Both the position numbers and the translations under genes were made by a program. 26,238 bases of DNA from an uncultured Lachnospiraceae bacterium (lineage in GTDB: Bacteria; Bacillota_A; Clostridia; Lachnospirales; Lachnospiraceae). Under the pieces are notes generated by a model, which was not told the origin of the DNA, did no database searches, and saw nothing but the letters and a program-made list of their open reading frames with translations. The stretch is taken from assembly GCA_910587905.1 (NCBI GenBank), contig CAJUOF010000276.1:1-26238 (forward strand), given 5' to 3'. Shown piece after piece: positions 1 through 7,906 of the stretch (positions are counted from its first letter, which is position 1; every line of letters begins with the position of its first letter).

Positions 1-168
1 GATCCATCCAAAGCCTGCTGCGCCAACCATTCCAACGAGCCCATAAGCGCAGAAACCGATCGGGCAGGGGCCCTCCCGTTTTCCATGGTCTCGTTTCCAT
101 GGCGCAGAGGGCTTTTCCTGGATGCAATTGTCAGAATCCTTTCCGGGTTTTGCAGTTTCGCAATTGCC
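1..168. repeat. Palindromic repeat family, copy A (cut by the window edge)
   Basis: From about position 4 to 168 the sequence is nearly the same as the full-length copy at 10442-10658. The shared parts are the outer block with CCAAAGCCTGCTGCGCC, the central stem TGCGCC...AACGAG paired with CTCGTT...GGCGCA, and the right terminal repeat GTTTCGCAATTGCC (155-168). The left terminal repeat lies outside the window. The element ends about six bases from the stop codon of the transporter gene at 174, so it forms that gene's 3' untranslated region. No protein is encoded. The function is unknown; a MITE-like non-autonomous element or a structured RNA segment are both possible. Confidence 0.8.
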
Positions 169-173
169 TGTTA

Positions 174-1754
174 TCAGGCTTCCGCCTTTGCCTTCTTCCG
201 TCCTGCCAGGTTCGCCGCCGCCGTGATCACAAAGGCGATCACCAGGGCGATCAGCATGCAGAGGAAGAACAGAAAGCCCTTGCCCTCATTGGCCATGAAA
301 GGCGCCGCATAGGCCGGAAGGTACGCCGTCCCTCTCACGTTGAAGATCCCCACGAAGGCGCCGGACACGGTGGCCGCGATGAGGGCCCCGGCAAAGACCA
401 GCTTGTTGGCAAACATGAAGGGATAGGCCGCCTCCACGAAGGTGCCGAAGCCCACGTTGATGGCAAAGCCGGGAAGGGCCACCACCGCATCCCCCTTCTG
501 CCTGGGGAAGATCACGTTGGCCAGGGTAATGCCGGCCGAGACCATGACCAGCCCGGTCATGTCGATGGCTCCCAGGAAGCTGCTTCCGGTCACCTCCACC
601 TCCAGCATCACGATGGGCAGGATCGCCGCATGGTAGACGCCGCCCATGATGGCCGGCCAGATCAGAAGCCCTGCCAGGGCGCCCGCCGCAATGGGGCTCA
701 CGGCGATGGCCGAGTCGATCAGGTAACGGATCCCGTCTCCAAGCCACAGGGCCGCCGGGGCGATCACATAGAGGCCGATCAGGCCCGCAATCAGACCGGC
801 CAGGCCGCCGGCCGCAATGTTGGCCGTGGTCCCGGGCATCTTATGCTTCAAAGAAAAAGTCATGATATAGTACACGAGGACACCGGCCAGAAGGCCCGTG
901 ATCAGGCCGCCCAGGATCCCGCCGTCCTTCGAGAGAACTCCCGTCACCACGCCGGCCACCACGCCGACCTCGCTGAAACCGGACACCTGCATGGAGGCGA
1001 TGGCCGCCACCACCACGGGAAGGGCCCCGATCAGGGTGTTGAATACCGTCTCCTCCATGGATTCAAGTCCCGGGATCCTTCCGATAGCCAGGCAGATGGC
1101 CATGGCGATAAAGGCCGGCATGGAGGTCATCATGATCCCCCGGAAATTGATCCGCTTCCACACGCTTCCCCCGGCCCGCTCCGCCGCTGCCGCCCCGGTG
1201 TTTCCGATCACCGGCATATACTTCATATCCCACTCTCTGGCAAGGGCCATGGTAAAGCCCACCGCCCTGGTCCGGTTGGTGGTCCCCGTGGTTCCCGAGG
1301 CGGAGATCACGTTGCAGCCCAGATCCCTGGCATTTGCGATGGAGGAGCCGCCCGTCCCCGCAATGGGAAGCTTTTTTTCGGCCGCCGCCGTGAGCGCCCG
1401 TCGATTGACTCCCTTCGGGTCGGCGCTCATCAGCATGATGCCGTCCACCTTCCCCTCCAAAATGGCCCGGGCAAGCTCCTCGTCCGCTTTTTCCGCCATC
1501 TTGTTGACCTCATCCAGAGTCCCCTCATACGCCTTCTCCGCTTTTCCGCCCTGCAGGGTGTAAAGCGCCGCCCCGGAATTTCCGGAGACGCTGTCCATGG
1601 AGCCGGAGGCTCCCACGAACTGTATGTAAGCCACCTCCATGCCTGCCGACTCCGTCTGCGCAAAGATTTCCTTCATCATAAGATCCACGTCGCTGCCGCC
1701 CTGGTTATACAGGTTGCCGCCGCTGCTCCCAATCACTGCGATCTGCTCTTTCAT
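174..1754 (-). CDS. PTS EIIC-like membrane transporter with N-terminal soluble domain
   Basis: 526 residues. The start is the ATG at 1754 because AAGGAG lies eight bases before it; an upstream in-frame extension is lysine/arginine-rich and has no such site. Residues 1-190 form a soluble, glycine-rich region with runs such as GTGGSSIANARDLG and SGTTGTTNRTRAVGF. From about 205 to the end there are roughly nine or ten hydrophobic segments rich in Gly and Ala, with loops such as KDGGILGGLITGLLAG and HKMPGTTANIAAGG that recall the type-2 'PTS_EIIC' integral membrane family. No EIIA or EIIB domain or gene is visible, so phosphotransfer is not evident. It is divergent from the lactate oxidation operon and shares its control region, so I infer uptake of lactate or another 2-hydroxyacid. 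That substrate is not established; a sugar acid is an alternative. Confidence 0.6.
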   Translation of the reverse strand: MKEQIAVIGSSGGNLYNQGGSDVDLMMKEIFAQTESAGMEVAYIQFVGASGSMDSVSGNSGAALYTLQGGKAEKAYEGTLDEVNKMAEKADEELARAILEGKVDGIMLMSADPKGVNRRALTAAAEKKLPIAGTGGSSIANARDLGCNVISASGTTGTTNRTRAVGFTMALAREWDMKYMPVIGNTGAAAAERAGGSVWKRINFRGIMMTSMPAFIAMAICLAIGRIPGLESMEETVFNTLIGALPVVVAAIASMQVSGFSEVGVVAGVVTGVLSKDGGILGGLITGLLAGVLVYYIMTFSLKHKMPGTTANIAAGGLAGLIAGLIGLYVIAPAALWLGDGIRYLIDSAIAVSPIAAGALAGLLIWPAIMGGVYHAAILPIVMLEVEVTGSSFLGAIDMTGLVMVSAGITLANVIFPRQKGDAVVALPGFAINVGFGTFVEAAYPFMFANKLVFAGALIAATVSGAFVGIFNVRGTAYLPAYAAPFMANEGKGFLFFLCMLIALVIAFVITAAANLAGRKKAKAEA

Positions 1755-1944
1755 CCTCGTCTCCTTGTCCTGTTCTGTCTTTTTGCCGCTTCTTGCTTTC
1801 CCTCTGTTGCCCTTTCGCCGCTCTTTTACTTTCCTTTCGTTGTCCTTTCCATGTTTTTCGCTTCCCACAGGTCCTATGCGGGCGTGATTTATTTATCGTA
1901 ATGCCTTGCTATCACTTTAATGCGTTAAATAAACATCCCACACT

Positions 1945-1972
1945 ATTATACACTTTTTTCCATGGTTTGCAA
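1945..1972 (-). promoter_or_regulatory. Promoter for the EIIC-like transporter gene
   Basis: On the minus strand TTGCAA (1972-1967) is followed after 16 bases by a perfect TATAAT (1950-1945), about 190 bases upstream of the start codon. It implies a long leader. The assignment is by consensus match only. Confidence 0.55.
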
Positions 1973-2106
1973 GAAGTTTTTTTCAGGCGTCCAATTAGGT
2001 CACCCAATTAATATTCTTTCTGCCTCGCTTTGTTAATTATTTAGCATTTATTCCTATTTTTCTCGTATAAATACAATATAAAATGGAATATTTGCACAAA
2101 ATCCCC

Positions 2107-2134
2107 TTGCTATTTCCCTCTCAAGTGATATAAT
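2107..2134 (+). promoter_or_regulatory. Promoter for the lctD-etfBA-larA operon
   Basis: TTGCTA (2107-2112), a 16-base spacer and TATAAT (2129-2134) preceded by TGA give an extended -10 promoter ending 65 bases before the lctD start. The dyad ATTGGATGATCGAAT (2143-2157), with six of seven arm positions paired, would cover the transcription start. It is a plausible operator for the GntR-type regulator encoded at 7178. Confidence 0.6.
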
Positions 2135-2199
2135 TATTATCAATTGGATGATCGAATCAAAGCTTATTTTTACAATCTTAATCTATGGGAGGTAGCAAG

Positions 2200-3612
2200 A
2201 TGTACAACCAACTGACACCGGAGATCATCGACCAGATCAGGGCGGTGTCCGGACACGTTATTCTCGGAGAAGACATGAATCCGGATTACGCAAAGGACGA
2301 AATGCCCATCTACGGGACGCACATGCCGGATCTGGCCGTGCAGGCCAGGTCCACGGAGGAGGTGGCGGCCGTCATGAAGATCTGCTATGAGAACAACATC
2401 CCGGTCACGCCCAGAGGCGCCGGGACCGGGCTTGCCGGAGGGGCCGTCCCCCTTTACGGCGGCGTCCTCATGGACATCTCCAAAATGAACCGGATCAAGG
2501 GCTACGACCTGGAAAATTTCGTCGTGGAGATCGAGGCGGGCGTCCTTCTGAACGATCTGGCCGCCGACTGTAAAAAACAGGGCATGCTCTATCCGCCGGA
2601 TCCCGGTGAAAAATTCGCCTGCCTCGGCGGCAACGTGGCCACCAACGCCGGCGGCATGCGGGCCGTCAAGTACGGCACCACCAGAGATTACGTGCGGGCC
2701 ATGACCGTGGTCCTTCCCACCGGCGAGATCACCCATCTGGGGGCGACGGTCTCCAAGACCTCCTCCGGGTACTCCCTCCTGAATCTGATGATCGGCTCCG
2801 AGGGAACCCTGGGGATCATCACGGAGCTGACCATGAAGATCATTCCCGCCCCCAAGGTCAACGTCTCCCTGATCATTCCCTTCCGGGATCTGAATACGGC
2901 CCTCTCCACCGTGCCCAAATTCAAGATGGCCCACCTGGATCCCCAGGCCATCGAGTTCATGGAGCGGGAGATCGTCCTGTCCTCGGAGCGGTACGTGGGC
3001 AAGGCCGTGTTTCCCAGCGAGCTCTACGGCATCCCAATCGGCGCTTACCTGCTGGTCACCCTGGACGGGGAATCCGAGGAGGCGGTCGACGACCTGATCG
3101 AGCAGGCCGGAAACCTGGCCCTTGAGGCGGGCGCCATCGAGGTGCTGATCGCCGACACCCCCACCCGGATCAAAGACGCCTGGGCGGCCCGCTCCTCCTT
3201 CCTGGAGGCCATCATGGAGGAGACGAAGCTTCTGGACGAGTGCGACGTGGTGGTGCCGGTCAACAAGATCGCCGGCTATCTGGAATTCGTCAACAAAGTC
3301 GGCCGGGAGTGCGGCCTGACCATCCGCTCCTTCGGCCATGCCGGAGACGGAAACATCCATATCTACCAGTGCTCCAACGACCTCTCGGAGGAAGAGTTCA
3401 AGGGCAGGGTGGACAAATTTTTTGATATCATCTACAAGAAAGCCACCGACTGCGGCGGCCTGGTGTCCGGGGAACACGGCATCGGCTCCGGCAAGGTGAA
3501 ATATCTGGCCCAGTCTGTGGGGGAGACCAACATGGCGCTCATGGAAGGGATCAAGCGGGTGTTCGACCCGAAGATGATCTTAAACCCCGGCAAGGTCTGT
3601 TACCGTCTGTAA
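2200..3612 (+). CDS. lctD: FAD-binding D-lactate/glycolate-type dehydrogenase (LctD-like)
   Basis: 470 residues. I use the ATG at 2200 because GGGAGGT lies six bases before it; the ATG at 2185 is part of that ribosome site. The N-terminal half is a PCMH/VAO-type FAD domain with PRGAGTGLAGG, GGNVATNAGGMRAVKYG and MIGSEGTLGIITE. The C-terminal half is the GlcD-type cap with GHAGDGNIH and SGEHGIGSGK, ending LNPGKVCYRL. Family members oxidise D-2-hydroxyacids, mainly lactate or glycolate. The immediate downstream etfB and etfA match the arrangement of the electron-bifurcating lactate dehydrogenase of Acetobacterium woodii (LctBCD), in which lactate oxidation by NAD+ is driven by reduced ferredoxin. 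Substrate and bifurcation here are inferred from context, not shown by the sequence. The next gene starts 15 bases later. Confidence 0.88.
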   Translation: MYNQLTPEIIDQIRAVSGHVILGEDMNPDYAKDEMPIYGTHMPDLAVQARSTEEVAAVMKICYENNIPVTPRGAGTGLAGGAVPLYGGVLMDISKMNRIKGYDLENFVVEIEAGVLLNDLAADCKKQGMLYPPDPGEKFACLGGNVATNAGGMRAVKYGTTRDYVRAMTVVLPTGEITHLGATVSKTSSGYSLLNLMIGSEGTLGIITELTMKIIPAPKVNVSLIIPFRDLNTALSTVPKFKMAHLDPQAIEFMEREIVLSSERYVGKAVFPSELYGIPIGAYLLVTLDGESEEAVDDLIEQAGNLALEAGAIEVLIADTPTRIKDAWAARSSFLEAIMEETKLLDECDVVVPVNKIAGYLEFVNKVGRECGLTIRSFGHAGDGNIHIYQCSNDLSEEEFKGRVDKFFDIIYKKATDCGGLVSGEHGIGSGKVKYLAQSVGETNMALMEGIKRVFDPKMILNPGKVCYRL

Positions 3613-3626
3613 AGGGAGGAATTGGA

Positions 3627-4430
3627 ATGAATATCTGTCTTTGTGTGAAACAAGTGCCTGATACCAACGAGATCCGGGTGGACCCGGTGACCCACACCCT
3701 GGTCCGAAAAGGCGTTCCCAGCATCGTGAACCCCTTTGACACCTATGCGGAGGAGGTGGGCGTCCGCCTGAAAGAAAGATCCGGCGGAAGGCTCGTCGTC
3801 ATCTCCATGGGGCCGCCCCAGGCGGCGGCCGCCATCAGATCCTGTCTGGCCGTGGGTGCGGATTCCGGTTACCTGATCTCCAGCAGGGCCTTCGGCGGCT
3901 CCGATACCCTGGCCACCAGCTACATCCTCTCTAAGGCCATCAAAGCCGTCGAGGAAAAAGAAGGATTGAAATTCGACCTGATCCTCTGCGGCAAGCAGGC
4001 CACCGACGGCGACACGGCCCAGGTGGGGCCGGAAATCGCAGAGCACCTTAGCCTGCCCCAGGTGACCTATGCCCTGGACATCGTGGAAAAGGACGGACAC
4101 ATTCAGGTCAAGCGGGAACAGGACACCGGCTACGACATCCTTTCCGTGAAGCTTCCTGCCGTGGTGACGGTGGTCCGCCTCCCCTATGAGCCCCGCTATC
4201 CCACCCTGAAAACCAGGACGGAGGCCAGGAAGAAGGAGATTCCCGTCCTGACAGAAAAGGACATCCCCTCCATCGACGTAAGCCTCTGCGGGTTAAAGGG
4301 CTCCCCCACCAGAGTCAAGGGCACCTACACGCCGGTGCGGGAGAAAAAGGGCGTGAAGCTTATGGGAATGGATGCGGCGAAGGCGGCCGGGGAACTGGTA
4401 CGGCTGCTTTCTGACGGAAAACTTTTATAA
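3627..4430 (+). CDS. etfB: Electron transfer flavoprotein beta subunit
   Basis: 267 residues starting at ATG 3627 behind AGGGAGG. The N-terminus NICLCVKQVPDTNEIRVDP and the signature CGKQATDGDTAQVGPEIAEHL (written here as the family ETF-beta pattern; residues about 118-137) are diagnostic. EtfB binds AMP or, in bifurcating types, a second FAD together with NAD(H), and forms a heterodimer with EtfA. Its position directly after the FAD dehydrogenase indicates that this pair is the dedicated electron acceptor of lactate oxidation (LctB in acetogen nomenclature). The partner etfA follows only after a 257-base gap filled by a large palindrome, which is unusual because these subunit genes are normally almost contiguous. 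Confidence 0.93.
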   Translation: MNICLCVKQVPDTNEIRVDPVTHTLVRKGVPSIVNPFDTYAEEVGVRLKERSGGRLVVISMGPPQAAAAIRSCLAVGADSGYLISSRAFGGSDTLATSYILSKAIKAVEEKEGLKFDLILCGKQATDGDTAQVGPEIAEHLSLPQVTYALDIVEKDGHIQVKREQDTGYDILSVKLPAVVTVVRLPYEPRYPTLKTRTEARKKEIPVLTEKDIPSIDVSLCGLKGSPTRVKGTYTPVREKKGVKLMGMDAAKAAGELVRLLSDGKLL

Positions 4431-4440
4431 AAGGAATGCC

Positions 4441-4664
4441 GGGGCCAAAATCCCCATATGGAACCTGTCGTTGGCAGATTGCACAAAAAAATTCGTGTGC
4501 ATTCCGTTGCGCCAAACATTCCGATGAGCCTCTTAAAGCGAAAATCGTGTTCAGCATGGGCTTCCACGATTTTTGAGGCTCATCTCCATGGCGCAAAAGT
4601 CATTTCCCCGAATTTCTTTTGTGCGATCTGCCAGACCATATTTATGAATGGGGCTTTTGGCCCC
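4441..4664. repeat. Palindromic repeat family, copy D (divergent), inside the etf operon
   Basis: 224 bases bounded by inverted repeats GGGGCCAAAATCCCCAT (4441-4457) and its near-complement ending 4664. Inside lie GGCAGATTGCACAAAA against TTTTGTGCGATCTGCC, then TGCGCC (4508) against GGCGCA (4590), GATGAGCCTC against GAGGCTCATC, and AAAATCGTG against CACGATTTT. The whole element can fold into one long hairpin. The central stem is homologous to copies A and B (shared CATTCC and TCCATGGCGCA), while the outer arms differ. It ends eight bases before the ribosome site of etfA. No coding content is recognised. Confidence 0.8.
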
Positions 4665-4687
4665 AACTTCCAGGAAGGCGAAAATAT

Positions 4688-5695
4688 ATGAACAATCTGA
4701 GTGAATACAAGAATATATGGGTGTTTATCGAGACAGAATGTGGAAAAGCCAAGAACGTCGGTTACGAGCTTCTGCATGCGGCAAAGCCCCTGGCCGAGAA
4801 AAAGGGCTGTCCTCTGGTGGCCGTGGTGATCGGAAAGGACGTGGAGGACGCAGCAAAGGACGCCATCTGCTACGGGGCCGACTCCGCCATTTTGGTGGAC
4901 GGGCCGGAATATGAATATTATACCACGGACGCTTTCGCAAAGGCCCTCATCACGCTGATACAAAAATATAAACCGGAAACCCTGATGATCGGGGCCACCA
5001 CCAACGGCCGGGACATGGGCCCCAGGGTCTCCTGCCACTTAAAAACCGGCCTGACCGCCGACTGCACGGCCATCGACATCGACGAGGAGACGGGAAACGT
5101 GGCCTGGACCAGGCCCACCTTCGGCGGAAACCTGATGGCCACCATCATGTGCCCCGACAGCCGCCCCCAGATGGGGACCGTCCGGCCCGGCGTGTTCAAA
5201 AAAGGGGCCTGCGATAAAAACCGCACAGGCGAGATCATAAGAGAAGAGATCCACGTGGCGCCGGAGGAGATCCGCACCACCCTGGTGGAGCGGGTCAACG
5301 AGATCGTCGAGGCCGTGAACTTAAGCGAGGCCGAGATCATCGTCTCCGGCGGCCGGGGCGTGGGGAGCGCAGAGAATTTTAAGCTCATCGAGGGTCTGGC
5401 AAAGGTCCTCGGAGGCACCGTGGGCTGCAGCAGGGCCGTCGTGGACGCAGGCTGGCTGCCCTACGCCCACCAGGTGGGACAGTCCGGAAAGACCGTGGCC
5501 CCCAAGCTCTACTTCGCCGTCGGCATCTCCGGCGCCATCCAGCATCTGGCCGGCATCTCCGGTGCGGACACGGTGATCGCCGTCAACAAGGATGCGGACG
5601 CCCCCATCTTCGGCGTGGCCGATTACGGCATCGTCGGCGATCTGAACGAGGTCGTGCCCGCCCTCACCGAGGCCCTGAAGGCCCGTCAGTCATAA
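4688..5695 (+). CDS. etfA: Electron transfer flavoprotein alpha subunit
   Basis: 335 residues from the ATG at 4688, chosen because GGAAGG lies nine bases upstream and the protein begins at the usual ETF-alpha position (NNLSEYKNIWVFIE); an in-frame extension upstream would be translated palindrome. The N-terminal ETF domain is followed by the C-terminal FAD domain with SGGRGVGSAENFKLIEG, GWLPYAHQVGQSGKTVAPKLY, GISGAIQHLAG and VNKDADAPIFGVADYGIVGD. It binds FAD and mates with EtfB. Unlike the acetogen LctC subunit as I recall it, there is no N-terminal ferredoxin-like cysteine cluster, so the length is that of ordinary or Bcd-type EtfA. larA starts 11 bases after the stop. Confidence 0.93.
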   Translation: MNNLSEYKNIWVFIETECGKAKNVGYELLHAAKPLAEKKGCPLVAVVIGKDVEDAAKDAICYGADSAILVDGPEYEYYTTDAFAKALITLIQKYKPETLMIGATTNGRDMGPRVSCHLKTGLTADCTAIDIDEETGNVAWTRPTFGGNLMATIMCPDSRPQMGTVRPGVFKKGACDKNRTGEIIREEIHVAPEEIRTTLVERVNEIVEAVNLSEAEIIVSGGRGVGSAENFKLIEGLAKVLGGTVGCSRAVVDAGWLPYAHQVGQSGKTVAPKLYFAVGISGAIQHLAGISGADTVIAVNKDADAPIFGVADYGIVGDLNEVVPALTEALKARQS

Positions 5696-5706
5696 GGAGG
5701 ACGCCC

Positions 5707-6999
5707 ATGGATATCCGATTACCCTTTTCCAGGGAAGGCATGACGCTGCACCTGGACGAAAAACTGGACTTTGAGGTGTTAGAGTCCTTCATCGAGTCCA
5801 TGCCCAGAGAATCAGACTCCGAGGATGAGATCGTCCGAAAAGCCATGACTCGCCCCATCGGCTCTCCGAGACTCTCCGAGCTCTCCGTCGGAAAGGAGAA
5901 GGTGGTGATCATCTGCTCCGACCACACCAGGCCGGTCCCCAGCAGGCACATCATTCCCTTTATGCTGAAGGAGATCCGGGAGGGGAACCCGGATGCGGAC
6001 ATCACTCTTCTCATCGCCACCGGCTTCCACCGGGCGACCACCAGGGAGGAACTGATAAATAAATTCGGCGAAGAAACCGTCGCCAGGGAAAAAATCGTAA
6101 TTCACGACAGCCGTGACATGGCGGCCATAACAAACCTGGGGATCCTGCCCTCCGGCGCTCCCCTCCTCGTCAACCGGATCGCCGCCGAGGCCGACCTTTT
6201 AGTCAGCGAGGGCTTCATCGAGACCCATTTCTTCGCCGGCTTTTCCGGCGGGAGAAAGAGCGTGCTGCCCGGCATCTCCAGCCAGGTCACCGTCCTCGGG
6301 AACCACTGCTCGGCTTTCATCGACTCCCCCAAAAGCCGCACCGGGATCCTGGAAGGGAACCCCATCCACAGGGACATGGTCGCCGCCTGCAAAATGGCAG
6401 GGCTCCGCTACATCGTGAACGTCATCATTGATTCAGACAAAAGGATCGTCCATGCGGTGGCCGGGGATGCCATAGAAGCCCACGAGGCCGGCTGCAGCTT
6501 TCTCAGGGAATACTGCCTGGTGAGACCGAAGCGCCCGGCGGACATCGCCATTTCCACCAACGGGGGCTATCCCCTGGACCAGAACATGTACCAGTCCGTC
6601 AAAGGCATGACGGCCGCCGAGGCCGCCCTGAAGGACGGCGGGATCCTGATCATGGTGGCCGCCTGTGACGACGGCCACGGCGGGGAAGGCTTTTACGAGG
6701 CCCTCAAAAACTGCGAGAGCCCGCTGGCCCTGATGGAGGAAATCTTAAAAGTCCCCCAGGACGAGACAAAGCCCGACCAGTGGGAGTACCAGATCCAGAG
6801 CCGCATCCTCATGCACCACCGGGTCATCTACGTCATGTGCGAAGAATCCCGCACCATGGCAGAGGAGATGGGCTTTGAGACCGCCTCCGACGTAAACGAG
6901 GCTCTTTCCATGGCCCTGGCCCGAAAAGGCCCGGGGGCCCATATCACCGTCATCCCGGACGGAGTGTCCGTCATGGTGGGAGAACTGGAGAACCTATAA
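5707..6999 (+). CDS. larA: Lactate racemase (nickel-pincer nucleotide enzyme, LarA family)
   Basis: 430 residues, start ATG 5707 behind AAGGAGG. Key LarA residues are at the same positions as in the Lactiplantibacillus plantarum enzyme: D72 and R75 in SDHTRPVPS, H108 in GFHRATT, H174 in ETHFFAGFSGGRK, K184 (which binds the nickel-pincer cofactor covalently) and H200 in GNHC. Y295, Q296, K299 and W359 match catalytic-site residues with a shift of one. It should racemise D- and L-lactate by hydride transfer in the cytoplasm, supplying the isomer used by the dehydrogenase. The LarA superfamily includes racemases of other 2-hydroxyacids, so lactate is favoured by context only. The cofactor genes larB, larC and larE are not in the window. 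Confidence 0.9.
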   Translation: MDIRLPFSREGMTLHLDEKLDFEVLESFIESMPRESDSEDEIVRKAMTRPIGSPRLSELSVGKEKVVIICSDHTRPVPSRHIIPFMLKEIREGNPDADITLLIATGFHRATTREELINKFGEETVAREKIVIHDSRDMAAITNLGILPSGAPLLVNRIAAEADLLVSEGFIETHFFAGFSGGRKSVLPGISSQVTVLGNHCSAFIDSPKSRTGILEGNPIHRDMVAACKMAGLRYIVNVIIDSDKRIVHAVAGDAIEAHEAGCSFLREYCLVRPKRPADIAISTNGGYPLDQNMYQSVKGMTAAEAALKDGGILIMVAACDDGHGGEGFYEALKNCESPLALMEEILKVPQDETKPDQWEYQIQSRILMHHRVIYVMCEESRTMAEEMGFETASDVNEALSMALARKGPGAHITVIPDGVSVMVGELENL

Positions 7000-7005
7000 A
7001 ATACA

Positions 7006-7143
7006 GGTAATTGCGAAACCACAAATTATGGAAAGGATTCTGACGATTTCTTCCAGGAAAAGCCGAATGTTTGGCGCAGCAGCAGGCTTTGGATGGAAGC
7101 AATCGTCAGAATCCGTCCTACAGTTTCGAGTTTCGCAATTACC
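7006..7143. repeat. Palindromic repeat family, copy C (short form), between larA and the regulator
   Basis: 138 bases with perfect 14-base terminal inverted repeats GGTAATTGCGAAAC (7006-7019) and GTTTCGCAATTACC (7130-7143). A second perfect 14-base pair lies inside: GGATTCTGACGATT (7035-7048) and AATCGTCAGAATCC (7101-7114), followed by CTTCCAGGAAAAGCC facing GGCTTTGGATGGAAG. Read on the minus strand order it matches copy B but lacks the central palindrome, so it looks like an internal-deletion derivative in the opposite orientation. It starts seven bases after the larA stop and may act as a transcript stabiliser or partial terminator; there is no T-run. Confidence 0.8.
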
Positions 7144-7177
7144 GTCCTAAACTTTTGCTGCGAAAGGCGGACTCACA

Positions 7178-7900
7178 GTGGAACGAACCAGAGAAAACGG
7201 AAAAACCTACGAATCCTTATTCAACTATTTTTCAGAACAGATTTTAGCCGGAAACCTGAAACTTAACGACAAGCTCCCCACCGAGCGGGAGATCGCCGAG
7301 AAGCACGGCATCAGCCGCAACTCGGTCCGGGAAACCATGCACATGCTGGAGATCATGGGCCTCATCGAGTGCGTGCAGGGAAGCGGCAATTACATCCGCT
7401 GCGATCCCATGGCCTACATGCTGCGCTCGGCCAACATGATCATGGCCCTCATGGAAACGGATCCCTCCGAAATATTTTATCTCCGAAACGGCAATGAATA
7501 TGCGGCCGTCAAGCTGGCCGTCTCCCACGCGGCGAAGGAGGAGCTTGAGAACATGCGGCACGTCCTTCTGGAAATGGAGCAGCCCATGAGTGCGAAAGCC
7601 AGCGCCAGGCTGGACGTGGAGTTCCATCACAGACTGGTCGCCGCTTCCCACAACCGGCTCCTAATCTTATACAACTCCATGCTGAACAGCCTGTTGGATC
7701 AGTTCATCGAAAATTTCCGCACCCGGATTCTTATGAGTAAGACAAGGGCCGAGGCCCTCCGGCGTTCCCATTGGGGAATCTACGAGGGCGTGGCAGACAG
7801 GGATCTCCCCGCCGCCCTGAAAGCCCTTGACCGTCATTTTCAGATCGTCGGGGAGCAGATTGAGAAAATCGTAAGGAAGGGCGCCCCCCAAGTCCTTTAA
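7178..7900 (+). CDS. GntR-family (FadR subfamily) transcriptional regulator
   Basis: 240 residues with a GTG start at 7178 behind AAAGGCGG. Residues 12-75 form the winged helix (NDKLPTEREIAEKHGISRNS, then VRETMHMLEIMGLIECVQGS). Residues about 100-225 form an FCD ligand domain with the usual metal-binding pattern (LDVEFHHRL, SHWGIYEGV, DRHFQIV). FCD regulators such as LldR and LctA sense lactate or related acids. Being last in the lactate locus it is the probable regulator of the divergent promoters at 1945-2134. It may be read from the operon or from its own promoter; none is obvious in the 34 bases between copy C and the start. Confidence 0.87.
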   Translation: MERTRENGKTYESLFNYFSEQILAGNLKLNDKLPTEREIAEKHGISRNSVRETMHMLEIMGLIECVQGSGNYIRCDPMAYMLRSANMIMALMETDPSEIFYLRNGNEYAAVKLAVSHAAKEELENMRHVLLEMEQPMSAKASARLDVEFHHRLVAASHNRLLILYNSMLNSLLDQFIENFRTRILMSKTRAEALRRSHWGIYEGVADRDLPAALKALDRHFQIVGEQIEKIVRKGAPQVL

Positions 7901-7906
7901 CGGCTT

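Larger units (their letters stand above)
1755..2199. other. AT-rich divergent control region between transporter and lactate operon
   Basis: This 445-base gap is much richer in A+T than the flanking genes and carries one promoter in each direction (entered separately). It also holds a direct repeat CCAATTA at 1991-1997 and 2004-2010, and a 15-base dyad ATTGGATGATCGAAT at 2143-2157 just downstream of the lctD -10 box. I see no open frame in it that looks like a gene. Confidence 0.6.

Noticed and set aside
99..1901. Long plus-strand open frame (600 codons) opposite the EIIC-like transporter
   Set aside because: Composition is histidine/arginine/glycine/proline-rich shadow coding on the wrong strand of a GC-rich gene; no ribosome site or domain. 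The minus-strand protein has clear membrane segments.
2170..3477. 435-codon minus-strand frame opposite lctD
   Set aside because: Antisense shadow of a well-supported FAD dehydrogenase; the sequence is the complement of third-position GC bias and shows no domain.
4619..4687. Upstream extension of EtfA
   Set aside because: It translates the right arm of palindrome D; the ATG at 4688 with GGAAGG nine bases before fits family length.
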